This document shows, piece by piece, positions 18,663 to 27,859 of a DNA stretch of 64,000 bases. How positions within the stretch are numbered: position 1 is the first letter of the stretch; the number at the start of each line of letters is the position of its first letter. The DNA is taken from positions 248,001-312,000 of the forward strand of contig NZ_JACJOF010000007.1 of NCBI RefSeq assembly GCF_014695395.1, in the 5' to 3' direction. The notes below the pieces were generated by a model. That model saw nothing but the letters and a program-made list of their open reading frames with translations. It made no database searches and was not told the DNA's origin. The position numbers were made by a program, and so were the translations under genes. Origin of the DNA: Nodosilinea sp. FACHB-131 (GTDB lineage: Bacteria > Cyanobacteriota > Cyanobacteriia > Phormidesmidales > Phormidesmidaceae).

Positions 18663-20093
18663 ATGTCTTACTCTCAGACGACGACTCAATCAAAAGCTGG
18701 ATACAGCGCCGGGGTTAAGGACTACAAACTGACCTACTACACCCCGGATTACACGCCTAAGGATACCGACATCCTGGCGGCGTTCCGGATGACTCCCCAG
18801 CCCGGCGTGCCGCCCGAAGAGTGCGCTGCTGCTGTGGCTGCTGAATCTTCCACCGGTACCTGGACTACGGTGTGGACCGACCTACTGACCGACATGGATC
18901 GGTACAAAGGTCGCTGCTACGACATCGAGCCCGTGCCCGGTGAAGACAACCAGTACATCTGCTACGTGGCTTACCCCCTCGACCTGTTTGAGGAAGGCTC
19001 GGTCACCAACCTGCTGACCTCCCTGGTGGGCAACGTGTTTGGTTTCAAAGCCCTGCGTGCCCTGCGTCTCGAAGACCTGCGCATTCCCGTGGCCTATCTG
19101 AAGACCTTCCAAGGTCCTCCCCACGGTATTCAGGTAGAGCGCGATCGCCTCAACAAGTATGGTCGTCCCCTGCTGGGCTGCACCATTAAGCCCAAGCTGG
19201 GTCTGTCGGCGAAGAACTACGGCCGCGCCGTGTATGAGTGCCTGCGCGGTGGTCTCGACTTCACCAAAGATGACGAGAACATCAACTCCCAGCCCTTCCA
19301 GCGCTGGCGCGATCGCTTCTTGTTTGTGGCTGACGCCATTCACAAGTCCCAAGCTGAAACCGGCGAGATCAAGGGTCACTACCTGAACGTCACCGCCGCC
19401 ACCTGCGAAGAGATGATCAAGCGGGCCGAGTACGCCAAAGAACTCGACATGCCTATCATCATGCACGACTTCTTGACGGGTGGTTTTACCGCCAACACTA
19501 GCCTGGCTCACTGGTGCCGCGACAACGGCGTGCTGCTGCACATTCACCGCGCCATGCACGCTGTGATCGACCGTCAAAAGAACCACGGTATCCACTTCCG
19601 CGTGCTGGCCAAGTGTCTGCGCATGTCTGGTGGTGACCACATCCACACCGGTACCGTTGTGGGCAAACTGGAGGGCGATCGTGCCGGTACTCTGGGCTTC
19701 GTTGACCTGCTGCGCGAAAACTACATCGAGCAAGACAAGTCTCGCGGTATCTACTTCACCCAAGACTGGGCTTCCATGGGCGGCGTCATGGCTGTGGCCT
19801 CCGGTGGTATCCACGTATGGCACATGCCTGCGCTAGTGGAAATCTTCGGTGACGACTCCGTGCTGCAGTTTGGTGGTGGTACTCTGGGCCACCCCTGGGG
19901 TAATGCGCCGGGTGCTACCGCTAACCGCGTAGCTCTAGAAGCCTGCGTTCAGGCCCGTAACGAAGGCCGTGACCTAGCCCGCGAAGGTGGCGACATCATC
20001 CGCGAAGCCTGCAAGTGGTCGCCCGAACTGGCTGCCGCCTGCGAACTGTGGAAGGAAATCAAGTTCGAGTTCGACACCGTTGACACCATCTAA
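18663..20093 (+). CDS. rbcL: RuBisCO large subunit, form IB
   Basis: 476 residues, full length. The catalytic lysine region [17 protein letters not shown], the carbamylated-lysine loop [17 protein letters not shown] and [12 protein letters not shown] are intact, as are the C-terminal loop-6 neighbours. It fixes CO2 onto ribulose-1,5-bisphosphate inside carboxysomes. A strong Shine-Dalgarno sequence (AGGAAGGGAG) precedes the ATG. First gene of rbcL-rbcX-rbcS. A hairpin GTGGGTAC/GTACCTAC (20101-20120) follows the stop and may separate rbcL message from the distal genes. Confidence 0.99.
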   Translation: MSYSQTTTQSKAGYSAGVKDYKLTYYTPDYTPKDTDILAAFRMTPQPGVPPEECAAAVAAESSTGTWTTVWTDLLTDMDRYKGRCYDIEPVPGEDNQYICYVAYPLDLFEEGSVTNLLTSLVGNVFGFKALRALRLEDLRIPVAYLKTFQGPPHGIQVERDRLNKYGRPLLGCTIKPKLGLSAKNYGRAVYECLRGGLDFTKDDENINSQPFQRWRDRFLFVADAIHKSQAETGEIKGHYLNVTAATCEEMIKRAEYAKELDMPIIMHDFLTGGFTANTSLAHWCRDNGVLLHIHRAMHAVIDRQKNHGIHFRVLAKCLRMSGGDHIHTGTVVGKLEGDRAGTLGFVDLLRENYIEQDKSRGIYFTQDWASMGGVMAVASGGIHVWHMPALVEIFGDDSVLQFGGGTLGHPWGNAPGATANRVALEACVQARNEGRDLAREGGDIIREACKWSPELAAACELWKEIKFEFDTVDTI

Positions 20094-20284
20094 ATGACAG
20101 GTGGGTACTGCGGTACCTACTGTGGGGCGGCGTAGGGCGCGTTGGCAGGCCACCGATTCGCAGAGTCTCAAAATTCTTTGGGAATGCTGCACAAGTTACC
20201 GAATCTGAAAACTATTCGGGCTTAGATTCAGGGCTACCAACCGCCCCGATGGTGGGGTCTACGTCAATCGTTTGAGAGACACCG

Positions 20285-20713
20285 ATGGACCTTAAGCAAA
20301 CGGCTAAAGACACCGCTAAGGTGCTCACTAGCTACTTGACGTTTCAGGCTGTGAAAACAGTGCTGAACCAGCTCAAGGAAACCAACCCCGCCCGCGCCTA
20401 TTGGCTCAATGCGTTTTCGACCAAAGAAGCGCTTCAGGATGGCGAAGCCTACCTAAGTACCTTGCTGGAAGAGAGCGCAGACCTGGCGATTCGAGTGATG
20501 ACCGTGCGGCAGCACATTGCAGAGGGTATCTGCGAGTTTTTGCCGGAAATGGTCGTTACCAGTATCCAGCAGGCCAATATGGAACACCGCCGTCAGCATT
20601 TAGAGCGCATTACTCAGCTCGGAGATGCTGAACACACCGTCGATTCAGAATTTGTTGAGGACGCCGATGTCCCGCAAGAATCTGCGGCTGACGCTGACCC
20701 CTCCCCTGAGTAG
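20285..20713 (+). CDS. rbcX: RuBisCO assembly chaperone RbcX
   Basis: 142 residues. The conserved block DTAKVLTSYLTFQAVKTVL, the NPARAYWLNAF segment and a helix with GEAYLSTLLEE are RbcX hallmarks; RbcX dimers clamp the C-terminal tail of RbcL during assembly. The C-terminus is an acidic extension (EFVEDADVPQESAADAD), as often seen. It lies between rbcL (191 bases) and rbcS (81 bases), the standard cyanobacterial order. Confidence 0.97.
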   Translation: MDLKQTAKDTAKVLTSYLTFQAVKTVLNQLKETNPARAYWLNAFSTKEALQDGEAYLSTLLEESADLAIRVMTVRQHIAEGICEFLPEMVVTSIQQANMEHRRQHLERITQLGDAEHTVDSEFVEDADVPQESAADADPSPE

Positions 20714-20794
20714 GCGATTAGTCTCAACTCTGTTGCTCATTTGTTTAATTTACGGCGTCAGCCGATCGCACCCTAGTTAACCTAACGAGGACCT

Positions 20795-21142
20795 ATGAAA
20801 ACTCTGCCCAAAGAGCGTCGTTTTGAAACGATGTCCTACCTACCCCCGCTCACCGATGCCCAGATCGAGCGGCAAATTGCCTACATCCTCAAGCAGGGCT
20901 ATTTCCCCGCTGTGGAATTCAACGAAGCCTCGAACCCCGAGGAGTATTACTGGACCATGTGGAAGCTGCCCCTGTTCAACGCCAATTCTACCCAAGAAGT
21001 GCTGAGCGAAGTGCAGGCCTGCCGTTCTGAGTACTCCAACTGCTACATTCGCGTGGTGGGCTTTGACAACGTCAAGCAGTGCCAGATCGCTAGCTTCATC
21101 GTGCACAAGCCCGGTGCTACCAACAGCGGCTACCGCTACTAA
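20795..21142 (+). CDS. rbcS: RuBisCO small subunit
   Basis: 115 residues. [19 protein letters not shown] is the standard N-terminus, which settles the start at 20795 over the internal Met at 20831; CTAACGAGGACCT supplies a ribosome site. [12 protein letters not shown] and [14 protein letters not shown] are diagnostic. Last gene of the operon, closed by a strong terminator at 21174-21214. Confidence 0.99.
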   Translation: MKTLPKERRFETMSYLPPLTDAQIERQIAYILKQGYFPAVEFNEASNPEEYYWTMWKLPLFNANSTQEVLSEVQACRSEYSNCYIRVVGFDNVKQCQIASFIVHKPGATNSGYRY

Positions 21143-21173
21143 AGTCTGACCTGTAAGGGGTTTAGACAACGAG

Positions 21174-21214
21174 ACAAAGGGCAGCGAGGAAATCCTCGCC
21201 GCCCTTTGTGTTTT
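21174..21214 (+). terminator. rbc operon terminator
   Basis: Stem ACAAAGGGCAGCGAGGA / TCCTCGCCGCCCTTTGT with one A-C mismatch, a minimal loop and a following TTTT, 32 bases after the rbcS stop. Confidence 0.9.
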
Positions 21215-21233
21215 AGAGTTTTGCTGAGTTGAG

Positions 21234-21869
21234 TTAGGCCTTTAAACCGGCTAACACCATAGCGATCGCCGATTCAGTAAAGCGTTCAATCGCCTCTGGC
21301 GTAAACCATTCGAATTCGGGCTGTACGTTGCGCATATTGGCCTGAGCGTTGAAATAAAATGTGCAAATTCCCATCGTGTGGTTGACCGCTAACCAAGGGT
21401 CTACCGGGCGAAAGATGCCCGCTTGAATGCCTCGCTCTATCACTGCGATCACGCGATTGATTGGGTTAACCCAGCCGGTTAGCTTAAAGTATTGGCCCTG
21501 ATTCTGCATCGCTTCGTGCAGCAGCACTCGACCGTAATGGGGATGGCTGATCTCGTGGGCGATCGCCACTTTGATCACCGTTTTTACCGCTTCCTCAGGC
21601 GGCATGGTCTCTAACTCCAGATCGCCAAAGGCATTGACGAAATCTTCGGCGGGGCGCTGGATGACGGCTTTGTAGAGTTCTTCCTTGCTGCCAAAGTGGT
21701 AGTAAATCATAGCTTTGGTCACGCCGGTCTTGGCCGCAATCGCCTCGGTTTTAGCCCCGTTAAAGCCAAATTTGGCAAATTCTTCCTCCGCAGCATCTAA
21801 GATTTTAGCCTTCGTGGCTTCGGCATCGCGGGTTTGCCGGGGCGGAGTTCGATTAACTTTCGTGGCCAA
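21234..21869 (-). CDS. TetR/AcrR family transcriptional regulator
   Basis: About 211 residues. The helix-turn-helix is canonical: ATKAKILDAAEEEFAKFG, then TEAIAAKTGVTKAMIYYHFG and SKEELYKAV. A long ligand-binding helical domain follows. No ATG is available near the start; the TTG at 21869 (ATKVNRTPPRQ) fits the family best, and a TTG at 21929 is the other option. It is divergent from the atypical psbA, and two palindromes with the symmetry expected of TetR operators lie between them. It is likely a repressor of both itself and psbA. Confidence 0.9.
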   Translation of the reverse strand: MATKVNRTPPRQTRDAEATKAKILDAAEEEFAKFGFNGAKTEAIAAKTGVTKAMIYYHFGSKEELYKAVIQRPAEDFVNAFGDLELETMPPEEAVKTVIKVAIAHEISHPHYGRVLLHEAMQNQGQYFKLTGWVNPINRVIAVIERGIQAGIFRPVDPWLAVNHTMGICTFYFNAQANMRNVQPEFEWFTPEAIERFTESAIAMVLAGLKA

Positions 21870-21966
21870 GAGTATCCAGGGGTTACACCAATCTACCCAC
21901 CCAGCATACAGCGCCAAACTGGGGTGCAACCACGGGCCTTAGTAGCAAGCTTACCAGAGAATTTTG

Positions 21967-21986
21967 TTAACTAACAAGTTAGTTAA
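21967..21986. promoter_or_regulatory. palindromic operator 1 (candidate TetR site)
   Basis: TTAACTAACAAGTTAGTTAA: perfect 9-bp arms around a central AA. It lies immediately upstream of the candidate psbA -35 box and between the two divergent genes. Size and symmetry suit a TetR dimer. Confidence 0.75.
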
Positions 21987-21989
21987 TTG

Positions 21990-22018
21990 TTGACACAAGC
22001 CAATGCGGACGCTAAGCT
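21990..22018 (+). promoter_or_regulatory. candidate promoter of the atypical psbA
   Basis: Consensus -35 TTGACA (21990-21995), 17-nt spacer and a weak -10 TAAGCT (22013-22018). Operator 1 ends 3 bases before the -35 and operator 2 begins at the -10, so a bound repressor would occlude it. The weak -10 makes this tentative. Confidence 0.45.
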
Positions 22019-22035
22019 AACTAACAAGTTAGTCA
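22018..22035. promoter_or_regulatory. palindromic operator 2 (candidate TetR site)
   Basis: TAACTAACAAGTTAGTCA repeats operator 1 with one mismatch in the right arm. Its centre is exactly 50 bp from the centre of operator 1. A further half site ACTAAC lies at 22050-22055. Confidence 0.72.
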
Positions 22036-22171
22036 GTAAAAGATTTCCGACTAACTCGTCTCAAATAGTGTTATTTCAGGCTAGATGCAGGTGCTTCTGT
22101 TTCAGAAGGCGCCGTAATCTGTAGCACGCTTGATTGGGGCCATTCTTGCTGTTTTTTGCGTTTTGAATACT

Positions 22172-23272
22172 ATGACGACTACCTTGCAGCGGCGCGAACG
22201 CGCCAGTCTGTGGGAGCAGTTTTGCAACTGGGTCGTCAGCACCGAGAACCGACTGTATGTGGGTTGGTTTGGCGTGCTGATGCTGCCTACTCTGCTGGCT
22301 GCAACCACCTGTTTTGTGATTGCCTTTATTGCCGCTCCCCCTGTGGATATTGACGGCATTCGGGAGCCCGTAGCGGGTTCTTTGCTCTATGGCAACAACA
22401 TCATTTCTGGTGCTGTAGTGCCGTCCTCTAACGCCATCGGCCTACATTTTTACCCCATCTGGGAAGCCGCTTCCCTAGACGAGTGGCTGTATAACGGCGG
22501 CCCCTACCAGCTAGTAATTTTTCACTTTTTGATTGGGGTGTTTTGCTACATGGGCCGTGAGTGGGAGTTGAGCTACCGCCTGGGCATGCGCCCTTGGATC
22601 TGCGTCGCTTATTCTGCCCCCGTAGCTGCCGCAACCGCCGTATTTTTGATCTACCCCATCGGTCAAGGGTCATTCTCGGATGGGATGCCTCTGGGCATTT
22701 CGGGCACCTTCAACTTCATGCTGGTGTTTCAGGCAGAGCACAATATTTTGATGCATCCGTTCCACATGCTGGGGGTCGCTGGGGTATTTGGCGGGGCGCT
22801 AATCTCTGCCATGCACGGCTCGCTGGTGACCTCTACCCTAGTGCGAGAAACCACCGAAAACGAATCTCAAAACTATGGCTACCGCTTTGGCCAGGAAGAG
22901 GAGACCTACAACATTGTGGCTGCCCACGGCTACTTTGGCCGCCTAGTAGGGCGTACCAATGAAATTCTGCTTGGGGTAAATGCCAACAGCCGCAGCCTGC
23001 ACTTCTTCATGGCCGCCTGGCCGGTAGTAGGTATCTGGTTTACGGCTCTGGGCGTTAGCACCATGGCGTTTAACCTCAACGGGTTTAACTTTAACCAGTC
23101 AATTCTCGACGCCCAGGGTCGAGTGATTGGCACCTGGGCCGATGTGATCAACCGGGCCAACTTAGGGATGGAAGTGATGCACGAGCGCAATGCCCACAAC
23201 TTTCCACTCGATTTGGCGGCAGAGGGTGAGGCGACTCCAGTGGCTCTAGTCTCCTCTGATTTGGTCAGTTAG
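22172..23272 (+). CDS. psbA: atypical photosystem II D1 protein with rewritten QB loop
   Basis: 366 residues from the ATG at 22172 ([18 protein letters not shown]); numbering matches standard D1 up to His252. Tyr161, Asp170, Glu189, His190, His198, His215 and His252 are present. The C-terminal ligands His332, Glu333, His337, Asp342 and Ala344 are present too, displaced by +5. The normal QB-pocket segment after Leu258 (IFQYASFNN in ordinary D1, including Ser264 and Phe265) is replaced by [14 protein letters not shown], five residues longer. Positions Gly80, Phe158 and Thr286 are of the ordinary, not the low-oxygen D1', type. Retained manganese ligands argue against ChlF or rogue D1. Probably TetR-controlled. 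Confidence 0.93.
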   Translation: MTTTLQRRERASLWEQFCNWVVSTENRLYVGWFGVLMLPTLLAATTCFVIAFIAAPPVDIDGIREPVAGSLLYGNNIISGAVVPSSNAIGLHFYPIWEAASLDEWLYNGGPYQLVIFHFLIGVFCYMGREWELSYRLGMRPWICVAYSAPVAAATAVFLIYPIGQGSFSDGMPLGISGTFNFMLVFQAEHNILMHPFHMLGVAGVFGGALISAMHGSLVTSTLVRETTENESQNYGYRFGQEEETYNIVAAHGYFGRLVGRTNEILLGVNANSRSLHFFMAAWPVVGIWFTALGVSTMAFNLNGFNFNQSILDAQGRVIGTWADVINRANLGMEVMHERNAHNFPLDLAAEGEATPVALVSSDLVS

Positions 23273-23300
23273 AGCGTTTGTCCTTGGTATTTAACAGTGA

Positions 23301-23331
23301 AGCCGCTGCGGTCACTCGCAGCGGCTTTTTT
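23301..23331 (+). terminator. psbA terminator
   Basis: Perfect 10-bp stem AGCCGCTGCG / CGCAGCGGCT with loop GTCACT, followed by a run of T, 28 bases after the psbA stop codon. Confidence 0.92.
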
Positions 23332-23347
23332 CAGCTATGTTTGCCGA

Positions 23348-23839
23348 CTACTGGTTGACGCAGGTAGCCAGCAGCTGCCGGTCCAGCTCAGAGAGAGTGG
23401 CGATCGCATGCAGGCCCTCTAGCTCAGTTACCCCGGCCCCACCGCTGCTGCTGGCGATATTGGCATTGGCCACCATCGCTACCGAATAGTTAAATTCGCT
23501 TTGGTCGTAGGCATCTGTGATTACCAGGTCGAGGGCACCGTTGCCCACCGTGCCACGCACACAGTCAAAGGACGACGAGGGCTGATAGAGAGCCCCATTC
23601 AGGCGACCTTCCTGAGCTTCAAACACAAAGTAGACGGCTCCTACCGTATCGGCAACCGGCGACTCGCCGTAGAGATAGGTGCCGTTGGGAATACCGGGGG
23701 TGCTGCCCGATGCGCCACCGGCCATGGCTGAGAGCGCGACCACGGCAGCGGCAGCGGTAGCTAAACGACGCAGGTTGGTCTGGACGCGATCGCCCCCATT
23801 GAGGAGTTCGGTTTGGGTAGAAAGAGTGGGGGCAGCCAT
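23348..23839 (-). CDS. conserved cyanobacterial hypothetical exported protein
   Basis: 163 residues. A hydrophobic segment at about 26-46 (RLATAAAAVVALSAMAGGASG) suggests a signal sequence or anchor. The core PNGTYLYGESPVADTVGAVY, VFEAQEGRLNGALYQPSS and FDCVRGTVGNGALDLVITD resembles a family I recall only as cyanobacterial hypothetical proteins. Function unknown. It is convergent with psbA across the terminator. Confidence 0.65.
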   Translation of the reverse strand: MAAPTLSTQTELLNGGDRVQTNLRRLATAAAAVVALSAMAGGASGSTPGIPNGTYLYGESPVADTVGAVYFVFEAQEGRLNGALYQPSSSFDCVRGTVGNGALDLVITDAYDQSEFNYSVAMVANANIASSSGGAGVTELEGLHAIATLSELDRQLLATCVNQ

Positions 23840-24324
23840 AACGGGGGAATTTCAAGCGACATAAGTAATATCCCTCGAAAGGCCGATGCCTATGGTGATA
23901 GCCCCCCTTCCCCCAGGTGACGTTAGTAAGGTGAGGCTGTGATCTAGATCAGTCTTAGTTGCTATCGTCAAACGCCTGACGCATCAACCGCCGCAAATCG
24001 CCTAATCCTGGGCCTATTTTGACCTGCTAGCACTCGTGATAGAGAGGGTGCGCCTTGGTCAAACTGCGGTTCTCGACCCAACAAAACTAGCTCTTAAGGT
24101 ACCCGCCTCAATGGCACCGAGCTTGATCTAGGACTAGAAACGCTTTATCAGTCCACTACTGTTTGGCCGCACCTTCAGCAATCCAGTGGGTAACTTCTAT
24201 GGGGTGCTGTACCCCGCCCTGAATGTGCATTGAGGAGGTATGAGGACAAACAAGGCAATAAAAAAGGAAGGAGCATAACTCCTTCCTCAGCTTTTGAATT
24301 GTTGGGGTTTAGCTTAAGACAAGC
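23840..24324. other. gene-free stretch between the hypothetical and psbO
   Basis: 485 bases. Apart from the psbO terminator at 24258-24288 I find no gene. A GAGGAGGT motif before an ATG at 24240 opens only a 12-codon frame. The left part holds the promoter region of the minus-strand hypothetical gene. Confidence 0.45.
24258..24288 (-). terminator. psbO terminator
   Basis: On the minus strand, AGGAAGGAG - TTATG - CTCCTTCCT is a perfect 9-bp stem followed by a T-run (24258-24264), 37 bases after the psbO stop. Confidence 0.88.
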
Positions 24325-25149
24325 TTAGACTTCCTCAAGGCGAGCGTAGAAAACGCCCTGCACCTTGATGTCTACCGGCTCAGCAGTGCCCATGTCGGTA
24401 TCAGAGGGCTGCTCTGCTTCAAAAGTGCCGCCAATCTCGCCAGTGGCGCTGTCAATCTTAGACACCCGCAGGGACATGTGGCCCTGACCGACGTCAAAGG
24501 ATTTCACATTTTCCTTCTCATACTCTTCGCTGTCGCCGCTGCCGGGTAGCGCTACGGCGCTGTCATAGCCAGTAGCCAGACCGCGGCCCTTGGGGTCGAG
24601 AAAGTTAGAGGTGCGGTAGGAGGGCACTGAATAGTCACCCTCAAAGTCGATGGAGCTGTTTAGAGCGCTTTGCCCCGGTTGGGACTTGGCAGTCAAACCC
24701 TTGACGGTAAACAGGAAAGGCTCTTGCTGACCACCGGGAAGCTGAACAGTAATGGCTTGGAAGTCCATGCCGCCGGTCTCAGAGAACAGCAGACTACCGT
24801 CAGAATCTACGGTCAGATCGCCGCGTACCTGGTCTAGGCTCGAGGTGTAGCGGGTTAGCACCTTACCGGGCACATAGGTCGCCTCTTGGCGCTTGGAGGC
24901 TTCTTCCTTCACAAAATAGGCGGTGGGCTCAATGCACATGCCTACGAGTTCATAGGTTTTGCCACTATCGAGGGCAATGCTGCCCCGGGTCATTTCTGAA
25001 AGCTGGGGGCACTTGTTGGCCAGGCCAGTGTTACGAATTTGGTCATAGGTTAGCGGCACACTACTGGTGGCACTGGGCGCTTCGCTACAGGCTGTCAGTA
25101 CACTCAGGCAGATGGCCAAGAACGCAACTAAGAGGGCGCGATACCTCAT
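24325..25149 (-). CDS. psbO: photosystem II manganese-stabilising protein
   Basis: 274 residues. N-terminal export signal with a lipobox-like LTAC, then the PsbO fold. LTYDQIRNTGLANKCPQL, the disulfide cysteines (KCP and GMCIEPTAYFVKEE) and GDYSVPSYRTSNFLDPKGRG are family hallmarks. It binds on the lumenal face of photosystem II and stabilises the Mn4CaO5 cluster. The ribosome site GAGGT precedes the ATG. It lies about 1 kb from the atypical psbA, on the opposite strand. Confidence 0.98.
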   Translation of the reverse strand: MRYRALLVAFLAICLSVLTACSEAPSATSSVPLTYDQIRNTGLANKCPQLSEMTRGSIALDSGKTYELVGMCIEPTAYFVKEEASKRQEATYVPGKVLTRYTSSLDQVRGDLTVDSDGSLLFSETGGMDFQAITVQLPGGQQEPFLFTVKGLTAKSQPGQSALNSSIDFEGDYSVPSYRTSNFLDPKGRGLATGYDSAVALPGSGDSEEYEKENVKSFDVGQGHMSLRVSKIDSATGEIGGTFEAEQPSDTDMGTAEPVDIKVQGVFYARLEEV

Positions 25150-25534
25150 GGTCTACCTCAAAATTTAGTATGTAAAAGGCGCTGTCAAACTACTCAAATA
25201 ATGCGACAGCCGTCAGCTCTGGGCTGCTATGGCGCTGGCCAGTTAGCCCTGGCACGAAACCATAGCGAACAACTTAAATTTTGCTCGCTAGCCCGGCAAC
25301 AACGCTGGGCCTGCCCTCAGCCAGTAAAGCCTCAAGTAAGCATTCTACATGGCTCTGGGACTCTTTCCTAGAATATCGAGCCGGTACTGTCGAGGTGCTG
25401 GTATCTTGGGGTAAACCCAGTTGGGCTAAGGGTTTCAGAGTTAAGGCTAAATCAGAGCTTTACCCGTGCTGATGTTGGTTTTGACGACCCGACCGCTAAC
25501 GTTAAGCTATCTAACAAAATCCCTAGCTAGACCC
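25150..25534. other. psbO upstream region
   Basis: 385 bases between two divergent genes. On the minus strand TTTGACA (near 25186) lies close to the psbO start, but its spacing to a -10 is unclear. A 63-codon plus-strand frame at 25281-25472 has no protein character and is rejected. Confidence 0.4.
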
Positions 25535-25903
25535 ATGACTGACTACCCGCCCAGCGATCGCAGCGACAGTCTACCCAAAGATTTGAGCCAGCTGTCTGAC
25601 CTCATCGATCAGGCTGCCCTAGTTCGCAAGGGCAACAGTACCGATTTGCTGGCCCTGCTGCGGCTTCTAGAGCGGTGCCACCGCGACATCTGCGAAACGC
25701 TCTTTTATGAGGCGCTACCCGACAACCGCCAGCATCTCTACGCGCTGCTAAGGAATATTGAGATCAACGGCGGCTGGCCCTACATTCAGCGGATGAAGCT
25801 TCAGGCGCTGTTAGCCAACTTGCCCGACTTCGATTTTGATACTTTCTCCCCCTCAATGGTGCTTCCCTTGGAGGAAGATCGGTTTCCGGGGGAAGAAAAG
25901 TAA
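25535..25903 (+). CDS. conserved cyanobacterial hypothetical protein
   Basis: 122 residues from the ATG at 25535 (MTDYPPSDRSD). Soluble and helical: LSDLIDQAALVRKGNSTDLL, ALLRLLERCHRDICETLF, then HLYALLRNIEINGGWPYI and an acidic C-terminus. The composition is that of a real cyanobacterial protein of unknown function; no motif points to an activity. The upstream start at 25466 would add a non-conserved leader. Confidence 0.6.
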   Translation: MTDYPPSDRSDSLPKDLSQLSDLIDQAALVRKGNSTDLLALLRLLERCHRDICETLFYEALPDNRQHLYALLRNIEINGGWPYIQRMKLQALLANLPDFDFDTFSPSMVLPLEEDRFPGEEK

Positions 25904-26163
25904 ACGGCCGCTGCCTCGGCATTCAGGTGTTGTGGGCGAGGAGAGGACGTGCAGTCCGACAAGAAGCCTTCTGCTGAGTTAGCTAATCTAGTGTCTCTGC
26001 CTGGGCCGTCTACCACAACTAGTGGTAAGCTGAGCCAATTTCGGTATTATGGCCGGCGTTGGGGTGCCCAGAGGGCACGGGCCTAAACTGACTACTCCCC
26101 ACGGTCATTTTGTGGTTTAAACGCTACCTTAGCTCTCGGCACAATTCCCTCTTCGTCGCACCT

Positions 26164-27720
26164 ATGGCCAGTCATTCTTTTACAGCTAGGCTCCGTAGTT
26201 CGCTGCAGCGGTTAACTAAACCACTGCTGGTGCCGAGCCTGGCCCTAGCCGCTGGATTGGCCAGTTTGGGATTGCTGCCGGGTAGCGGTGTGGAGCGAGC
26301 GCTGGCGCTCAACGCCTATTGCCAAGTGACTCAAGAGGCTGCCCTAGCCAAAGAAAATTTGCGCAAAGCTGCCCTGGAGGGCGACGGTGCAGCCCAGCAG
26401 CAGTACGAGGCCATGGTGCGCCAGCACACTGAGGATCTGCGCCAATGCCGCAGCCGCACCTGGCCCCAGCGCCAGGCGGTGTGGGTGCGCCTTTACCCCT
26501 GCGACCTGCAGCCCGGCATTCTCGATGCCCTATTCGATCGCATCGTCAATCTTGGCTATAACGAGGTCTACGTAGAAGCCTTCTATGGGGGGCAGGTGCT
26601 GCTACCTCAGGGCGACAATCCTACCGTGTGGCCCTCGGTGGTGCAGTCCCCCGGCTACGAGCGCCGCGACCTGCTGGCTGAATCGATTGAAACAGGCCGC
26701 CAGCGTGGACTGCGAGTCGATGCCTGGGTATTTGCCCTTAATTTTGGCTATTCCTACGGGTTGCGTAGCGATCGCGAGCAGGTGCTGGCCCTCAACGGTC
26801 GCGGCCAAACCACCTATACCTATGCCAAGGCGGGAGACTCTAGCAACCCCGACGAAGTCTTTGTCGATCCCTACAATTCTCAGGCCCAGGCTGATTACAG
26901 CCGGCTGCTGGGGGCTATCCTGCGGCGAGAGCCCGACGGCGTGTTATTTGACTATGTGCGCTACCCTCGGGGTGTTGGTGCCAACTCCGTAGCCGACAGC
27001 GTTGACGACCTCTGGATCTACGGTCAGGCCTCGCGAGATGCGCTGTTTCGTCGAGCGGTGAACCAGCAGGGGCAAGAACTGATTCGCCGCTACATCAGCC
27101 GAGGAAGCTTGGTCGATCGCGACATTCAAGAAGTGCGCGACCTCTATCCCAACGAGGCCGAACCGCTGTGGCAGAGCCGCACCCCATCCCCACCGCTGCA
27201 AGCGGGCCAGGCGCCGCCTACCCCGGCCAGTCTGCGACCCCAGCTAAATGCGGAGCTGTGGCAGTTGAGTGTGGCCCACGCGGTGCAAGGGGTGGTGGAT
27301 TTTGTGAAAGTTGCTGGAGAGCAGGTGCAGCGCAGCGGCATTGAAGCCGGAGCGGTGTTTTTCCCAGAGGGCAACCAAACGGTGGGTACCGGCGGCTATG
27401 ATTCGCGCCTGCAATATTGGGAGCGCTTTCCCACCTGGATGACCTGGCACCCAATGGCCTATGCGGTATGCGGCCACACGGGCTGCATTTTAGATGGGGT
27501 ACGCCGAGTGCAGACGATGATTCCTAGCGGCACGGCCCCTACCGTTACCCCAGCATTAGCCGGTATTTGGGGGCAGGCTACCTATAATCGCCCAGCTTTA
27601 GAAACTCAGATGGAAGCTCTGCGGCGATCGAATCCTGAAATTACCTCGGTGAGCCACTTTGCCTACTCCTGGCAAGACCCTGAGTTCGATCGCGTGAGAA
27701 AGTTCTGTTCGCTCCAGTGA
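26164..27720 (+). CDS. family 10 glycosyl-hydrolase-like protein (GHL10)
   Basis: 518 residues from the ATG at 26164 (MASHSFTARLRSS); a TTG at 26110 is the alternative. A signal or anchor segment precedes the catalytic-like domain: RQAVWVRLYPCDLQPGILDA, GYNEVYVEAFYGGQVLLP, LRVDAWVFALNFGYSYG and PDGVLFDYVRYPRG are the TIM-barrel strands typical of the GHL10 group. These envelope-associated enzymes are thought to act on surface glycans, but the substrate is unknown. A paired coiled-coil-like region (about residues 55-95) sits before the barrel. Confidence 0.8.
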   Translation: MASHSFTARLRSSLQRLTKPLLVPSLALAAGLASLGLLPGSGVERALALNAYCQVTQEAALAKENLRKAALEGDGAAQQQYEAMVRQHTEDLRQCRSRTWPQRQAVWVRLYPCDLQPGILDALFDRIVNLGYNEVYVEAFYGGQVLLPQGDNPTVWPSVVQSPGYERRDLLAESIETGRQRGLRVDAWVFALNFGYSYGLRSDREQVLALNGRGQTTYTYAKAGDSSNPDEVFVDPYNSQAQADYSRLLGAILRREPDGVLFDYVRYPRGVGANSVADSVDDLWIYGQASRDALFRRAVNQQGQELIRRYISRGSLVDRDIQEVRDLYPNEAEPLWQSRTPSPPLQAGQAPPTPASLRPQLNAELWQLSVAHAVQGVVDFVKVAGEQVQRSGIEAGAVFFPEGNQTVGTGGYDSRLQYWERFPTWMTWHPMAYAVCGHTGCILDGVRRVQTMIPSGTAPTVTPALAGIWGQATYNRPALETQMEALRRSNPEITSVSHFAYSWQDPEFDRVRKFCSLQ

Positions 27721-27859
27721 ACTGAGCCTTGAACTGATGTAGCGTAATTGCGCGGCAGACCGGTGTTGAAAGCTTGGTGGACGGTTGTTTGTCCGAAGCG
27801 ACGACAGGTTTGACGGGGAATAGCGGAAACCCTGGGCTTTCTGTATTCTTGAGGTTTCT

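Noticed and set aside
18882..19823. 313-codon open frame on the minus strand inside rbcL
   Set aside because: It is the antisense shadow of the highly biased rbcL codons; its translation has no family features and rbcL is certain.
22172..23272. Chlorophyll f synthase (ChlF) or rogue D1
   Set aside because: Those classes change the manganese-cluster ligands, which are all present here; the difference is confined to the QB loop.
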